The notes: generated by a model not told the origin, from the letters alone. Shown: positions 1 through 11,597, counted from the first letter of the stretch. The stretch: DNA of 64,000 bases from Hysterangium stoloniferum (GCA_015178975.1 WHVD01000001.1:3534001-3598000), one strand, 5' to 3'. Numbers and translations are program-made.

Positions 1-759
1 ACATAGGGCGACAGGGAAAAGTGAAAATGAGTCCAAATGTAACACGGGGTCTGTGGAGTGCGGTCAGAGAGACGATAGTGGTCCAGGTTTGAGTGGGTAA
101 GCTGTATGAAAGTCAGTAACGATTTCCATGGCATTACCGAGTTCTGTGGCCAAAATCCATGAAGTTTCTTCATCGGTGCCCTTGTAACCCACTCACTTGA
201 CCAAGTAAAGCAGTTTACAAGTGCATTGATGCTTGTCAATTTTTGAATCTAAAATCTGTGAGATTTCAAACTCGGGTTCTCCGTCAATAATGACCGCAGG
301 AGGCGGAGATTGCACGCGATCCAGGATAGTGTTAGCAGTACAAGGTTCTAGCATAGAAACATGAAATACCGGGTGTACTGCGTGCATGCTATCTGGAAGC
401 TGTAGAGTCCAAGAGACTGAACCTACTTGTGCGATAATTTCAAAAGGACCTAAATATTTTTCAACAAGCTTTTTTGATGGACGGGTAGTCTGGAAGAATT
501 GAGCTTTGACAAAAACACGATCGCCAATCTTGAAGTTCAGTGGCGGGATCTGGTGTTTGTCCGCTGAATGTTGATATTGCTCTTGGGCAGACATTATAGC
601 AGTCCAGAGTTCCTCGTGGAGCTCGTGGAGGTCTGTGGTGAACTTTTGAGCACAAGCAGAGGCGAGATTTCATTCTGGATGTACTGTAATATTTGGATTA
701 TATCCTTTATTTGCAAAGAACGGGGAAACACCAGTAGTGGCCAAGGGTGCATTGTTGTA

Positions 760-983
760 CAGTGGGTCAAAAAACTGCCCCAATGTTTGTGCATTTTAGA
801 AAGATTGATATTGTGTGAAGGAATGATATCAGCAAAAATTCTGAAAAATTCACATGATATACTAGAACATGTTGGCTATCTACCAACTTAAGAAATCATG
901 TGATTCTGATCAAAACTCTTTGCTCAATAAATCAAACAAAATAATCACTCATTGGGGCAGTTTTTTGACCCTCTATTATTTTC
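760..983 (+). repeat. Left terminal inverted repeat of T1
   Basis: It matches 2144-2366 in reverse complement almost throughout. Its outer tip, GGGTCAAAAAACTGCCCCAA, recurs inverted at its inner end, so the repeat is itself bounded by inverted tips. Tc1 elements of the IR/DR type carry two transposase sites per end, normally in direct orientation; here the second is inverted. Confidence 0.85.
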
Positions 984-1119
984 TCTGCTTTTCAATGTTA
1001 CACACTAGTATAAGGTAGGGGTGGGTCATGTGAATCATCAACATGTCATGTGACCTTATTTGTATCAATTTAGCATGTTGAACTTTGTTCATCCATCTCC
1101 TTGACTCCTTACCACCACT

Positions 1120-2138
1120 ATGAAATCCATCTCTGCTGAAAAGCATTCTTCTGTTGTTTCTCTCCTCAGTGAGGGGTATTCCCATTGTCAAATTCAACCT
1201 AGGACTGGCCTGGGGAAGGGTACTATTGGCAGAATCAGTAGGGAGGTAGAGAGGGATAAGGAAAATCATCCTGGCGGCCATTCTTCCAAGCTTTTCCCTT
1301 ATGATAAACAGTCAATTATCTGTCAAATCAGCTCTGGGAAGCTTGACAATGCTGTCCAAGCCACCCAATTCATAAATTCCATCATATCTACCTCTGTCAC
1401 TCCTCAGACTGTTAGGAATGTGTTGAAGGAAGCTGCCTTTAGGTCAGCAACAAAGAAGAAAGTCCCTATGCTCAAGGGGTCTCATCATCAGCAACATCTA
1501 AAGTTTGCCCAATACTATAAAAATTGGACTATGGAGGACTGGAAGAGGGTGTTGTGGACTGATGAGACAAAAATGAATAGGATTGGGTCAGATGGGAAGG
1601 TATATGTTTGGAAGCAACAAGAGGAACCAGTATCAGATGGGACCACCACACCAACTGTCAAACATGGAGGGGGGAATAACTTGATGGTTTGGGGGTTGAT
1701 GGGCTGGAATGGGGTGGGGAAGCTGATAGAGATGCAGGGGAACATGGATGCAGTGCAGTATTGTGAGATTTTGGAGGAGGGAGTAGAGGAGAGCATTGAA
1801 AGTTTGGAGATGGCTGAGGATAACTGGTACTTCCAACAAGACAATGATCCAAAACATACCTCAAAAAGGCAGACCAGTGGTTTTCTGACAATAACATAAT
1901 TCCCATGAAGTGGCCTGCCCAATCCCCTGATCTAAATCCCATTGAACACCTCTGGCAACACCTCAAGGCCAAACTCCAACAATATGACATACCACCCAAA
2001 GGAGTACATGAATTATGGGACAGGGTGGCAAAGGAGTGGACTGAAATACCACCAGAGACATGCCAGAAGCTAATAGAAAGCATGCCTAGGAGGATACAGG
2101 CAGTTTTAAAGGCAAAGGGGGGTCATACAAAGTATTAG
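1120..2138 (+). pseudogene. Tc1-like DD34E transposase, one frameshift
   Basis: The gene starts at ATG 1120 and ends at the stop at 2136-2138, about 340 codons, the usual length for Tc1 transposases. The first 110 residues form the paired-type helix-turn-helix DNA-binding region (residues 1-60, GTIGRISREV) and a linker. The catalytic domain follows: first aspartate in WTDETK, second in QQDNDPKHTS, glutamate in DLNPIEHLW with 34 residues between the last two, which is the DD34E signature. It ends in the family-typical SMPRRIQAVLKAKGGHTKY. One frame change in an A-run near 1862-1866, just after DNDPKHTS, divides it into 1120-1899 and the continuing frame to 2138. Everything else is open. The protein should act in the nucleus, binding the terminal repeats and cutting at TA. 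This copy is probably inactive but very close to whole. Confidence 0.92.
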
Positions 2139-2143
2139 ATTGT

Positions 2144-2366
2144 AAAATAATAGAGGGTCAAAAAACTGCCCCAATGAGTGATTATTTTGTTTGATTTAAT
2201 GAGCAATGAGTTTTGATCGGAATCACACGATTTCTTATGTTGGTAGATAGCCAACATGTTCTAGTATATCATGTGAATTTTTCAGAATTTTTGCTGATAT
2301 CATTCCTTCACACAATATCAATCTTTCTAAAATGCACAAACATTGGGGCAGTTTTTTGACCCACTG
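2144..2366 (-). repeat. Right terminal inverted repeat of T1
   Basis: Reverse complement of 760-983. It ends GACCCACTG next to TA at 2367-2368, and begins six bases past the transposase stop. Confidence 0.85.
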
Positions 2367-5300
2367 TAAGCAAACTCTGCAAGTGGTAACAAGGATTTCC
2401 AATTGTCCTGTTGGTAGTTGCAATATACGTGGAGATATTGTTCCAATGTCTGATTGACGTGTTCAGTTTGTCCGTCGCCTTCCAGGTGATGTCTGGACAT
2501 GAAATATAATGTCATGTCCAAGGATTTCCCAAGGGATCTAAAGACGTGAGACACAAACTCTGATCCTCGATCAGAAGTCACGTGGGACGGAACTCCGTGC
2601 TTGGAAAATACGTGGATAATGAAAAGTTCTGCTAACTGCACAGATGTAATTGTGTCATATGTAGGGATGAATATACCTTGTTTTGAGAATCTGTCAACAA
2701 TGACTAGCATGGCGGAAAAGCCTTCAGAATCCAGTAGGTGTTCAATGAAATCCATAGAGATAGAATTCCACGGGTGTTCTGGTACTGGGAGTTGTTTCAA
2801 AAGGCCATATGGCTTGTGTCGCTGAGATTTCGAGTGGGGACAAGTAGTGCAAGATTTACAATAGTTCTTAATGAATCCATGGAGTCCGGGCCAAGTGTAT
2901 TCTCTTCTTATTAATGATAGAGTTTTGTTGTACCCAAAATGTCCTGAGAGTGGATGATCATGTTTGTATTGAAGGATCCTGAGGTGGAGGCCGTCAGAGT
3001 CCGGTACATAGATCCAATCGTCAAGTCTAATGAAACCATGCTGATCAAGAGACCACCGAGGTTGATCGGGGTCCACGGGATTGTCAAGGTGAGCTTTAGT
3101 AATTGGGTCTAGTGGAATTGCCGATAGAATATCTTGATGTAACTTCTCGATATCCATAATGATAATTCCATGGACAATAGGGTTGATGAGGAAAGTTGCG
3201 CAGACCGATGCAGTAAGTTGCTGATTCGTGATAATAGGTTTCAGGTTGAACGGATTTACCGTGGCATAGTTGTTGCTCCCCTCTTTAGGATAGACGTCCC
3301 ATCATCTAGTTAAAGCGTCAGGTTTGCCGCCAAGACGGCTGGGTTGAAAGTGGATAATCATGTTGAAGGCAGATAGATATTCAGACCAGCGGGCCTGCTG
3401 AAGGGTCAAAAGTTTTGTGGTAGAAAAGTATTCCAGGTTTTTGTGATCTGTTACAACATCAATAGGGGTTCCCGAGCCTTCCAAACAGTGTCACCATGCT
3501 TTGAAAGCTGAAAAGATTGCCAGGAGTTCCTTATCATGAACATCGTAGTTGAGCTCTGCTCCAGTGAAAGTCTGGGACAGAAAAGCCATGGGATGGACTT
3601 CTCCATTGGAGTCCTGGATAGACAGAATGGCTCCAAGCGCATAATCTGAGGCATCTGTTTCAATGATGAGTGGGAAGTCCAGTTTCCAATGCAACAGAAT
3701 AGGAGCTGTAGAAAAAGAATTTTTTAAAAGATTGAAAACTTTTTGACACCTATCGTTAAAATTCCACGGAGTACCCTTACGTGTAAGATGGGTAAGGGGT
3801 ACTGTAATGTCAGAATATCCATGGATAAAACATCGGTGAAAATTGGCAAAGCCGAGGAAGGATTGTATGTCTTTAACCTTTCAGGGTTCAGGCCAATCTT
3901 TGATGACTTGCACTTTAGTTTCATCCATGCGGAGCCCGTCAGGTCCCATCATGAAACCCAGGTATTCCACGGAGTCTGTGTCAAAAGTACATTTTTTACC
4001 ATTTGCGAATAAACCATGTTGTCTGAGTCTCCGGAAAACTTCATGGACTTGTTTGTCATGTTCTGTGGGATTCTCAGAATAGATAAGAATGTCAACCAAG
4101 TAAACAATGACACATACATCGAGCATGTCAGAGAAAATGTTGTTGATAAAATGCTGAAAAACAGACGGAGCATTGGTGAGTCTGAAGGGCATCACCAACC
4201 ACTCGAAGGCCCATAGTGGGTTCTAAAAGTGGTCTTCCATTCATCACCCATGGCAATCTGGACCAAATGATAGGCATGTTTGAGATCTATTTTTGTGTAA
4301 ATCTGGGCATTCCGCAGAGCATCGAGCAGATCAGATATAAGTGGGAGTGGATATTTACCCTTTTTGGTGACAGCATTGAGTCCTCTAAAATCAACACATA
4401 GTCGAAGGGATCCATCCTTTTTTCTGACAAACCGAACAGGTGCTCCAAAAGGAGACTTTGAGGGTCTGATAAAACCTATGGACAAATGTTCATCCAGGAA
4501 ATCGCGGATCATGGAAAGTTCCATGGATGAGAGTGGGTAAATATGTTCTAGGGGTGGCTGCGCGCCATCTTCGAGATCAATTTTTAAGTCATATTCTCTG
4601 TGAGGCGGGAGCCGGTCAGCTTTCCGCTTGCTAAAAACATCCGCAAAGTCATGATATTTCTCTGGGATGCCTTCTAGGTCAGTGGCTTGCTCAGATTTGG
4701 ATCCCGGGGTTGAAAAATGTCCAGTTGCTTCATCAATTTTCAAGTTGATAGTGAATGCCTGGGACCCATCCATTTTTGAAGCCCTAATAAAAGCTGCAGC
4801 ATTAATCAGAGAAATAGACAGAGGTGCCATGGGTTCTGGGGAAGCCATGGGTGCCGTAGGGATCACAGGAGTCCTCGAGACTGCAGGTGCCGGGAAGGCC
4901 AGGGGTGCCATGGAGGCCAAGACAGGTGCAGTTTCCTCGGCTGCCATGGGAGTCTGGAATGTTATACTGCTAGCTATCCAGTCAATCAACAGATTGTAGT
5001 GGGTAAGCCAGTTATGTCCTAGGACCACCGAGCAACTTGAGTCTAACTGGGTCACATAGAAAGTGACCAATTGAGATTTTCCACATGGGAAACAGATGGG
5101 TAAATCACAAGCTTGGGTAACAACCAAATTACTTGTGCCATCGAAGAGGCGGAGGCCGATGGGATTTATCAAATAAGTTGACAAAGGATTTTTTTGCATG
5201 AATTTTGTATCTAAAAAACAATGAGTTGAGCCTGAATCTATGAGAGCTGAAAAAATGAATTTTGGAATCATATTAGACATAAGTTTAACGAAAAATGAAT

Positions 5301-6715
5301 CAGAATGCAAAAGAGCGGATGCGTTGAGACAGGTAAACTCTTGAATGCGCGGAGAGGCAACGCAACCCCCAACCCGCACAGAGTCCGTGGGGTTGCTTAC
5401 TCTTTTTTCAAGTCAGAAGCTGGTTTGTCCTTCGACGGGGTTTCCGTGGAGGCCTTGGCTGTTCGACCCTTTGAAGAGTTTGCTTTTGCCAGCGGACATT
5501 CTGGGACTAGATGACCGGGTTTCCTGCACAAGAGACAGAGGTTGTTGTCCATACGACGTTGTCTTTCCTGTGGGGCTCAATTTGCCATCGGGTCTGAGTT
5601 TGCCTGAGAGGTCGGGTTTTCCGGCTTGCTTGCCAGACTGTTGACCCTTGTTATTGTCCTTGTTGTTATTGTTGTTGTTGTTGTTTGAAGACTTTTTATC
5701 GTTCTTCTTGTCGGATTGCGTGGAGTTCTGGTTGCTGGTTGATGAATTATTGTTGTTGTTTTTATTGGCTGTGGACTTGTTCACTTTGTCCGTGGAGGTC
5801 CTGTGGGCAACTTCCACACAACATTCCCAATAATGTGCGTCCGCCTTTTGAGCTTTGAGGTGCATACGTGACAGGGTTTTTGGCTTGCCATCTTCTCCTT
5901 TCGAGACTTCGTCTTTAAGGCGGGATGGCAGACCGGCATAGAATTGGTGGCAGAGAGCGGGATCACCCCACTGACAATGAGCTGCAAGATTATTGAATTG
6001 GACGATGTAGTCCGTGATGCCCTGCGTGTCCTTCATACGAAGATTTGTGAGACTATTCTCAGCTTCTCCTGTCAGGTCATACGGGCCAAAGTTGGTTTCA
6101 AGCTCCTCAACAAAAGCATCCCAATCTTCGAGCCAAAGCAGCTCTTCCTCAGAAATCCTGCTAAAAGCCGGTTCGAACCATTTCAATGCAGATCCCGACA
6201 AGTATGAAAGTGCGTAGTTGACTTTACGGGAGTCCATGGAGAATGTGGCAGATCGATCGTGGAAATTGAAGCGACATTGTATGAGGAAAGTAGAGAGTTT
6301 GTTTGGGTTGGAACCCGTGAAGGGTTCTGGAGCATTGACTTTTGACCGTGAAGGTTCTTGTTCCTTTTTCTTTCGTTCTTCGAGCAGGTGCATCATGAAT
6401 TTATCTATAGTACCTGCTAAAAATTCAGAAGTAGGATCCCCCAAGTGTGGTCGTTGACTAGGCAGAGGATTTTTGAGACCTTTGGCCTTGTTGGGGGCCA
6501 CGGATTTGTCCTCTTGCTCAGATTCATCTGGGATTTCTGGGATTTCTTCAATACGGGCTTCTTCCGTGGATTCTGACTGGTTCGCAAGCGTCTGACTGGT
6601 ATACAAAGTTAATAGGGAATGAAGAGTCAATGGTCCAGGTAATGATGTCTGTGCACGTGTATTTCTTCTTGGTGGCATAACAAAAAACAATCTGCAAGTC
6701 TTAGTCAGAAAATAC

Positions 6716-7523
6716 TGTTAGGATATGTAAAGGGTGGGTCTCTGGAGAAACCCACGGAATATCCAGTAGGACTTGGCTTCAGCTTATAGGCTGCACCCTC
6801 GCTAGATCGTGTTGTCCAATTTCAGACAGGCAGATGGGAATCCCCGGGAGTCCAGGCAGGGGCCGTGGGTTGAGGGGTCAGAGGTTGTGGGTCATGAGTC
6901 AAGATTAGTGAGAGAGATAGATGCGCCGGAGCCCGTGGGCTCCGACTAGTGCAAGCGGTGTGATTCAAGTAGGGTTTTAGAGTGGAAAATGTATTAGATT
7001 ACTGGGGGGAATCTAAGCTGATTTTCTGAATGGATTGTATGTACAACATCTGCCAGTTTAAATAGACCATGGAGTAAATGTCATACCGAATCCAGTAATA
7101 ATGAAACCAAATGAGCAAAACATAAAATGGGAATAGTAAACACCACATTGGTGTTAGGAACAGGATGGAACGGAGCGGAGTCTGAATAGTGACAAATCAT
7201 AAACCATAATGGGAAACGGAGCAGGAGCGGAGTCCGAATCGTGACAGGTCATTTGACTAAAATGGGAATGGGGTTCGGTTAGAGGGATGGTGGGTATTCT
7301 GAGCGGGGTCTGGTGGCTGATGCGTGGGACGAGGTCAGATATAGACAGAGATGGAGTCCAGTGGGTTTTCCGGTGACTGAAACACAACATAACGAAGACG
7401 AACATAGACGAGTCTGATGTACGGAGTCCGGCGGGAATTCCGGTAAACTGATAATGGGTGCATATAGGGTGCGGGTGCGTATAGGTTAGTGCCCGGAGTC
7501 CAGCAGGATTTCTGGTTGTAACA
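6716..7523 (-). repeat. 5' LTR of Gypsy G1 (LTR family A)
   Basis: About 808 bp with TGTTA..TAACA ends; the right end matches the ends of the solo LTRs at 28790, 44638 and 47970. The next 110 bp (7524-7633) belong to an older LTR into which G1 inserted. The gag leader and MPPRR start lie directly beyond 6716. Confidence 0.8.
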
Positions 7524-7633
7524 GCTGGGCACATATAGTGTGGGGTCCAGAGCCCAGTGGGTTTTCCAGTCTGTAAACTGATAGGTGCATATAGGATGGG
7601 GTCTGGAGCCCAGCGGGTTTTCCAGTCCTAACA
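7524..7633 (-). repeat. Tail of an older LTR (family B-like)
   Basis: About 110 bp ending TCCAGTCCTAACA at 7633. It resembles the end of the LTR at 26777-27239 and of the repeat ending at 30667 (blocks GTGCATATAGG, TGGGGTCTGG, CCAGTCCTAACA). G1 appears to have inserted into it. Confidence 0.6.
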
Positions 7634-7936
7634 CCCTCCATGAGGCTGCATGACCCTTGCCAAGAGGCAGAAGAGGTGTGTTATGTATTTTTAGGGTTTT
7701 CCGATTTTTAACCAATCTCCCCTAAACAAATTGATAAAAACAAATTTAAATGTACTTATATTGCGACGAAATTATTGTACAATAGTCTCCTGAAATTAAC
7801 TTGATTTTTACAATTTATTTTATATTTTTATCATTTATTTTGGGAGAGCTATCGAATGTCTACTGTTTATTCTTTTTTAACTAAATATCTTCTAAGTCGG
7901 CCATCTGGCACTTATTGCACAACGCACAGGAAAATC
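7634..7936. other. AT-rich spacer, nothing recognised
   Basis: No supported reading frame, terminal repeat or RNA signal was seen here. Confidence 0.5.
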
Positions 7937-8020
7937 TGTCACAACAGGTGACATTCATCACAACAAGTGACATTCGTCACAACAGGTGACATCCGTCACA
8001 ACAAGTGACTGTTGTCACAA
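7937..8020. repeat. 19-bp tandem repeat of GTCAC..GTGAC hairpin units
   Basis: Four units of about 19 bp, CACAACAGGTGACATTCGT with small changes. Each holds GTCAC-AACAG-GTGAC, an inverted repeat that could form a 5-bp stem. TGTCAC at 7937 could be an LTR start, since 8825-8865 resembles the 3' part of LTR family A, but I found no matching end or target duplication. Confidence 0.75.
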
Positions 8021-9130
8021 ATGGCTGAATAATCACAATGTCACACATATGGAGACATTGTGACACACGCGGGAAAATTAAGTAATCAGCGCATGTGCAC
8101 AAAATCAGCAACTTCGCGACATGTGAGAACATTACATCAGCATATATGCTACAATGGAAAGTAGTAGAAACTCCTGGAATATTCCAGCAGATTTGTTACA
8201 ACCGTGTCGCAATCCTATCGGCCCCGAGGTTATCGCCACTTGTCAACGTTTCAAGTCATCCTCTCGGAAACCATCGGCACCGAAGCTGACGAATGTTTCG
8301 CGAAGATCAAACTCCATTTACGCCCACGTCAAAATAACTCGTATTGTCTGGTCAAACTTTGATACGTCCCCTTTATTATGTTGATCCGTTCAATCTTATG
8401 TTTCGCATATGTCTATCTATATTTGTAGTCCTTGAACCATTTCCTTTTATCGTAATCCCGCTCTCGGTTATCATCGGCCTCCGAACTAATCATAAACTTC
8501 CCGTTCCTAGTCAAGCTTATTGTTAATACCGTGTTCCGCCCTTCTCCCCATTAGTATTTTCCAGACGCCTGTTACTTGTATAAACCCACTGTAATTGTAG
8601 TTACTAGGCAATCAGAATATCGACTCAGAATACCCTCATACATCTGTAGCAGTCTCATACTAGAAGAACCCCCTTCCGCCTTCACGTGCGCTCGCCCATT
8701 CTCGGCCCGATCCCTTGGCCCGACACTTGACCTGTCCTTCGGTTCCGATCGGTATCTCACCGAAAGGTCCTTCTTAGGATATAGTCTTCGCCTGCCCAAA
8801 ATTTAAGGACAACCTACGGATATTTGCGAGGGCGCAGCACATAAGCTGAAGCCAAGTCCTTCCGATCGGTCCCCGTCGGCCACCGACATTAGTCAGTTTC
8901 CAGTTCTTAACAGTGTCACTACCTTACACATTCTGGGTATTCAAATATTGACTGCTTTGAGTGAAACTTCTAGACGTAGAATGCATTTGATACTAAGGAG
9001 GACAATACAGAGGAACAGAACAGATGTCACTAAGGATGTTGAGTACACAGTGGGATACTATGACCATAATGGAACAGATAGAATTATGCAATTGGTGAAA
9101 TGTGGATAGACATGATTACACATTACAGCG
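8021..9130. other. Spacer with a short LTR-A-like patch
   Basis: No convincing gene. The stretch around 8825-8865 (AAGCTGAAGCCAAGTCCT) matches the 3' region of LTR family A, so part of this may be a diverged LTR running from about 7937 to about 8915. Short open frames at 8095-8526 and 8572-8806 lack recognisable motifs. Confidence 0.4.
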
Positions 9131-9430
9131 TTATTGATATGGAAGTATTGGGAGGAAATTAGAAGTCTTTGGGAGGATATTGAGGGTGTTGGGAGGGAGG
9201 TTGGGAGTATTAGGAGGGAGGTTAGACATTGGGAAGGAGGTTGGAGGTACTGGCAGAGAGAGAGATAGAAGGCATTAGAAGAGGTATTGAGGTATTGGAA
9301 GTTGATTGAATGGTTTGGAAGGCATTAGAAGAGATATTGAAGGTATTGGGAGAGTGATTGAGAACATTGGGATGGGAGTATTGGGAGAGAGATGGAGGGA
9401 AATATATCAAGGAGTTGGACAGAGGGATTA
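9130..9430. repeat. Degenerate G-rich repeat (TATTGGGAGG-like)
   Basis: Irregular repetition of TATTGGGAG, GGAGGTTGGGAG and GGCATTAGAAGAG blocks with purines mostly on the plus strand. It abuts the C-rich array at 9463, where the purine and pyrimidine strands swap. Confidence 0.65.
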
Positions 9431-9462
9431 GGTTTAGGATTGAGTTGAATTATTCCTCAACT

Positions 9463-9942
9463 CTCTCCAATTCCTCCAATCCCCCCAATCCCCCCAATCC
9501 CCCAATCCCCCCATCCCCCTAATCCCCCTAATCCCCCCAATCCCCCCAATCCCCCAATCCCCCAATCCCCCCAATCCCCCAATCCCCCAATCCCCCCAAT
9601 CCCCCAATCCCCCCAATCCCCCCAATCCCCCAATCCCCCCAATCCCCCAATCCCCCCAATCCCCCAATCCCCCAATCCCCCCAATCCCCCAATCCCCCCA
9701 ATCCCCCCATCCCCCCAATCCCCCTAATCCCCCAATCCCCCCAATCCCCCCAATCCCCCAATCCCCCATCCCCCAATCCCCCTAATCCCCCCAATCCCCC
9801 CAATCTCCCCAATCTCCCCAATCCCCCCAATCCCCCCAATCTCCCCAATCCCCCTAATCCCCCTAATCCCCCCATCCCCCCAATCCTCCCAATCCCCCCA
9901 ATCTCCCCAATCCCTCTAATCCTCCCAATCTCCCTAATTCCC
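9463..9942. repeat. 480-bp C-rich minisatellite, CCCCCCAAT / CCCCCAAT units
   Basis: About 55 units of 8-9 bp (CCCCAATC, CCCCCAATC, some CCCCTAATC or CCCCATC). The minus strand is (GGGGGATT)n, with runs of four to six G every 8-9 bases, which is G-quadruplex-prone. Long minus-strand open frames rich in GIGG and GDWG (9434-9944) arise only because the repeat lacks stops, and I do not call them genes. It is not the TTAGGG telomere repeat known from fungi. Confidence 0.93.
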
Positions 9943-9999
9943 ATAAGGCTTGACTCTATGTATTTCCTTAAATATCTCTAGATCAGCTGTATTTGATTC

Positions 10000-10440
10000 A
10001 CCGTAGGAATCTTGAGAATCACCTCAGTGTAGACACCCATATAATCTGTATATCATGTTCTGTGTATGTACATTAAGAATCTCAAGAATTACCTTTATGT
10101 GAATTATCTTATAATCTGTATATCACTTGCTGTGTATGTATCTACCCTAAAAATCTCAAGAATCACTTCTGTGTGAGTACATCTATTTTCTGCATAGCAT
10201 GTAGGATGTATTTACCCCAGGAATCTTAAGAATCATCTCAGTGTGGGTACCCATATAGTCTGTATATCATGGTTTGTGTATATACACCCAGAATCTTAAG
10301 AATCACCTCTGTGTGAATACTGCTATAATCTGCATATTACATCCTATGTATGTATCTACCCTAAGAATCTAAGGAATCACATTTGAGTGAGCTCCCTATA
10401 TACTGACCTATTTCCATCAGTTAATACACAGAATCTTAAG
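10000..10440. repeat. ~70-bp degenerate tandem repeat, seven copies
   Basis: The block GAATCTTAAGAATCACCTCTG recurs in variant form starting near 10006, 10076, 10149, 10220, 10290, 10364 and 10434, with ATAATCTGTATATCA and TGTGTATGTA between. The period is 70-74 bp and copies differ by roughly a fifth of positions, so the array is old. Confidence 0.85.
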
Positions 10441-10445
10441 ATGCT

Positions 10446-11158
10446 TTATTGACATGTGGTGGGGAGGAGCATGGGGTGGGAATGAAAGAGGAGCTGGTAT
10501 TTGTAGATATGGACATTGACAGTGGTTGGCCCTAATGCATTGCGTGCATTGGCAAGAGTGGTGGCATAATCCAAAAACAAGTGCTGATTTTGAGTGCACA
10601 AAAAGAATTTGCAAAGGGCAACCATCTTGTAGCCCTTGGGCATAAAATGGCTTTGGATTTGCTTCTCAAATGTCTCCCATGATGTGAGCTTCAAGAAATC
10701 CATGCGGCCAGCATTCCACCAGGCAGCCATTGTTGGTTTTTGCATATTGGCACCTGCAATTCAGATCTTTGTCTCAATAGAGAGGTCTGGAGCTTTGTCC
10801 GTTTTTGTGGAGGCATAGATAGCAAATCCATCCTCACACTGGCCAAGCCACACTTCAATAGTAGTTGCTGTGAGGGGGCCAGTGAAGACGGCGATGATCT
10901 TTGATGCCATCAGTGATGTGTCACTGTCATCATTGCTGTCGTCTGAATTGGGAAATGTGTGTGGCAATGGATGATTTCATGTGGAACTGGATAGGGGAGT
11001 GTGAATTGTGAGAGAATGTGAACAAGCGATGTGGTGAGTGAACTGGGGTGCAGTGGAATCATCCAGAGTGAAAAAAAAAAGGCCGGTGTCAAAAAAAAAA
11101 AAATTGGAATCTCATTATCAATGAGATCACTGGTGGTCACACGAGTTGACAGGACCAC
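10446..11158 (-). mobile_element. Retrotransposon gag-like fossil
   Basis: Minus-strand frames carry a gag-type core: VWLGQCEDGFAIYA (about 10800-10860), then PTMAAWWNAGR, SWETFEKQIQSHFMPKGYK and LANARNALG (about 10470-10745). This resembles gag-like proteins of basidiomycete LTR elements. An A/T-run region lies upstream (11070-11105). No pol is attached. It is broken, with a few interruptions, and old. Sequence to the right (11160-11400) may include leader or LTR, but no ends can be placed. Confidence 0.6.
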
Positions 11159-11597
11159 GGTGTATTGTCTAGAACCGAAATGGGATACAGGAGGTTACAG
11201 CATACAGTGAGGTAAGAGAGAGAAAGCTCCCTAGGCTATATACATAATGTGATGTGGTCACCTGCCAGAACAAAAGGAGTGGAACAAAGGAAACGAGAAG
11301 AAAGGGTGAACACATAGCAAAGGAGTGAACATGTAACAGGAACAATGAGTGAATATGTAAGACTGGGGCACCAGGCTTACAGGTAAGGTGGCATCACATT
11401 TCTGATCTACAAATAAACTCAGCATCACAGATTGCACTGTCCTCGCAGTTTCTTAGTTCACGTTGTTATATGTGCACATTCTGATTAATTTAGAGAGTTT
11501 AATGTTTTTAAGTACATAATAATTTTCAGGAAATAGTGTTGAAATCAATCTTCTTTTATCCCCACAAATCTGCCTCAGCCTACTAAGGAGGTTTTAC
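11159..11597. other. Spacer, nothing recognised
   Basis: Moderate complexity. A stretch of GAGTGAACATGTAACAGG-like words repeats loosely (11300-11360). No gene or element end could be supported. Confidence 0.4.

Larger units (their letters stand above)
760..2366 (+). mobile_element. Tc1-like DNA transposon T1, nested in Gypsy G1
   Basis: A 1607-bp element flanked by TA (758-759 and 2367-2368), the Tc1/mariner target duplication. Long terminal inverted repeats of about 224 bp (760-983 and 2144-2366) start with CAGTGGGTCAAAAAACTGCC. Each repeat also ends internally with an inverted copy of that tip (about 948-971 and 2155-2178). Inside is one transposase gene on the plus strand. The element sits in the integrase region of the minus-strand Gypsy element, so it is younger than G1. 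The near-identical arms and a single coding lesion suggest recent activity. Confidence 0.93.
1..7523 (-). mobile_element. Ty3/Gypsy retrotransposon G1 (fossil, cut by window edge)
   Basis: A minus-strand LTR element with parts in Gypsy order. Reading leftwards from its 5' LTR (6716-7523) come gag (about 5413-6678, starting MPPRRNTRAQ, with an asparagine/lysine-rich tail and a CCHC knuckle nearby), aspartic protease (LIDSGSTHCFLD, about 5200), reverse transcriptase (LCVDFRGLN, about 4390), RNase H (about 3300-3700), and integrase with zinc finger, core and C-terminal region (about 193-3157, interrupted). The element is broken, with a handful of interruptions plus a Tc1-like insertion at 760-2366. 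Its 3' LTR lies left of the window, so LTR-LTR age cannot be read. The protein stretches remain long and readable, so it is probably of moderate to young age. A second copy of the same family begins at 62338 on the other strand. Confidence 0.93.

Noticed and set aside
568-891. Plus-strand open frame of 107 codons
   Set aside because: It runs from antisense Gypsy integrase into the T1 terminal repeat, so it is a chance fusion of two elements.
7937-8915. A complete LTR of a further family
   Set aside because: TGTCAC at 7937 and a patch like LTR family A at 8825-8865 are suggestive, but no matching end or 5-bp duplication (AAATC) was found near 8900, so it stays a spacer.
9463-9942. Telomere array
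   Set aside because: Units are CCCCCAAT, not the CCCTAA expected from TTAGGG telomeres, and transposon sequence continues on both sides.
9434-9944. Long minus-strand open frames rich in Gly, Ile, Trp and Asp (GIGGIGG, GDWGDWG)
   Set aside because: They are translations of the C-rich minisatellite in several frames at once, have no flanking gene structure, and change frame with every unit-length change.
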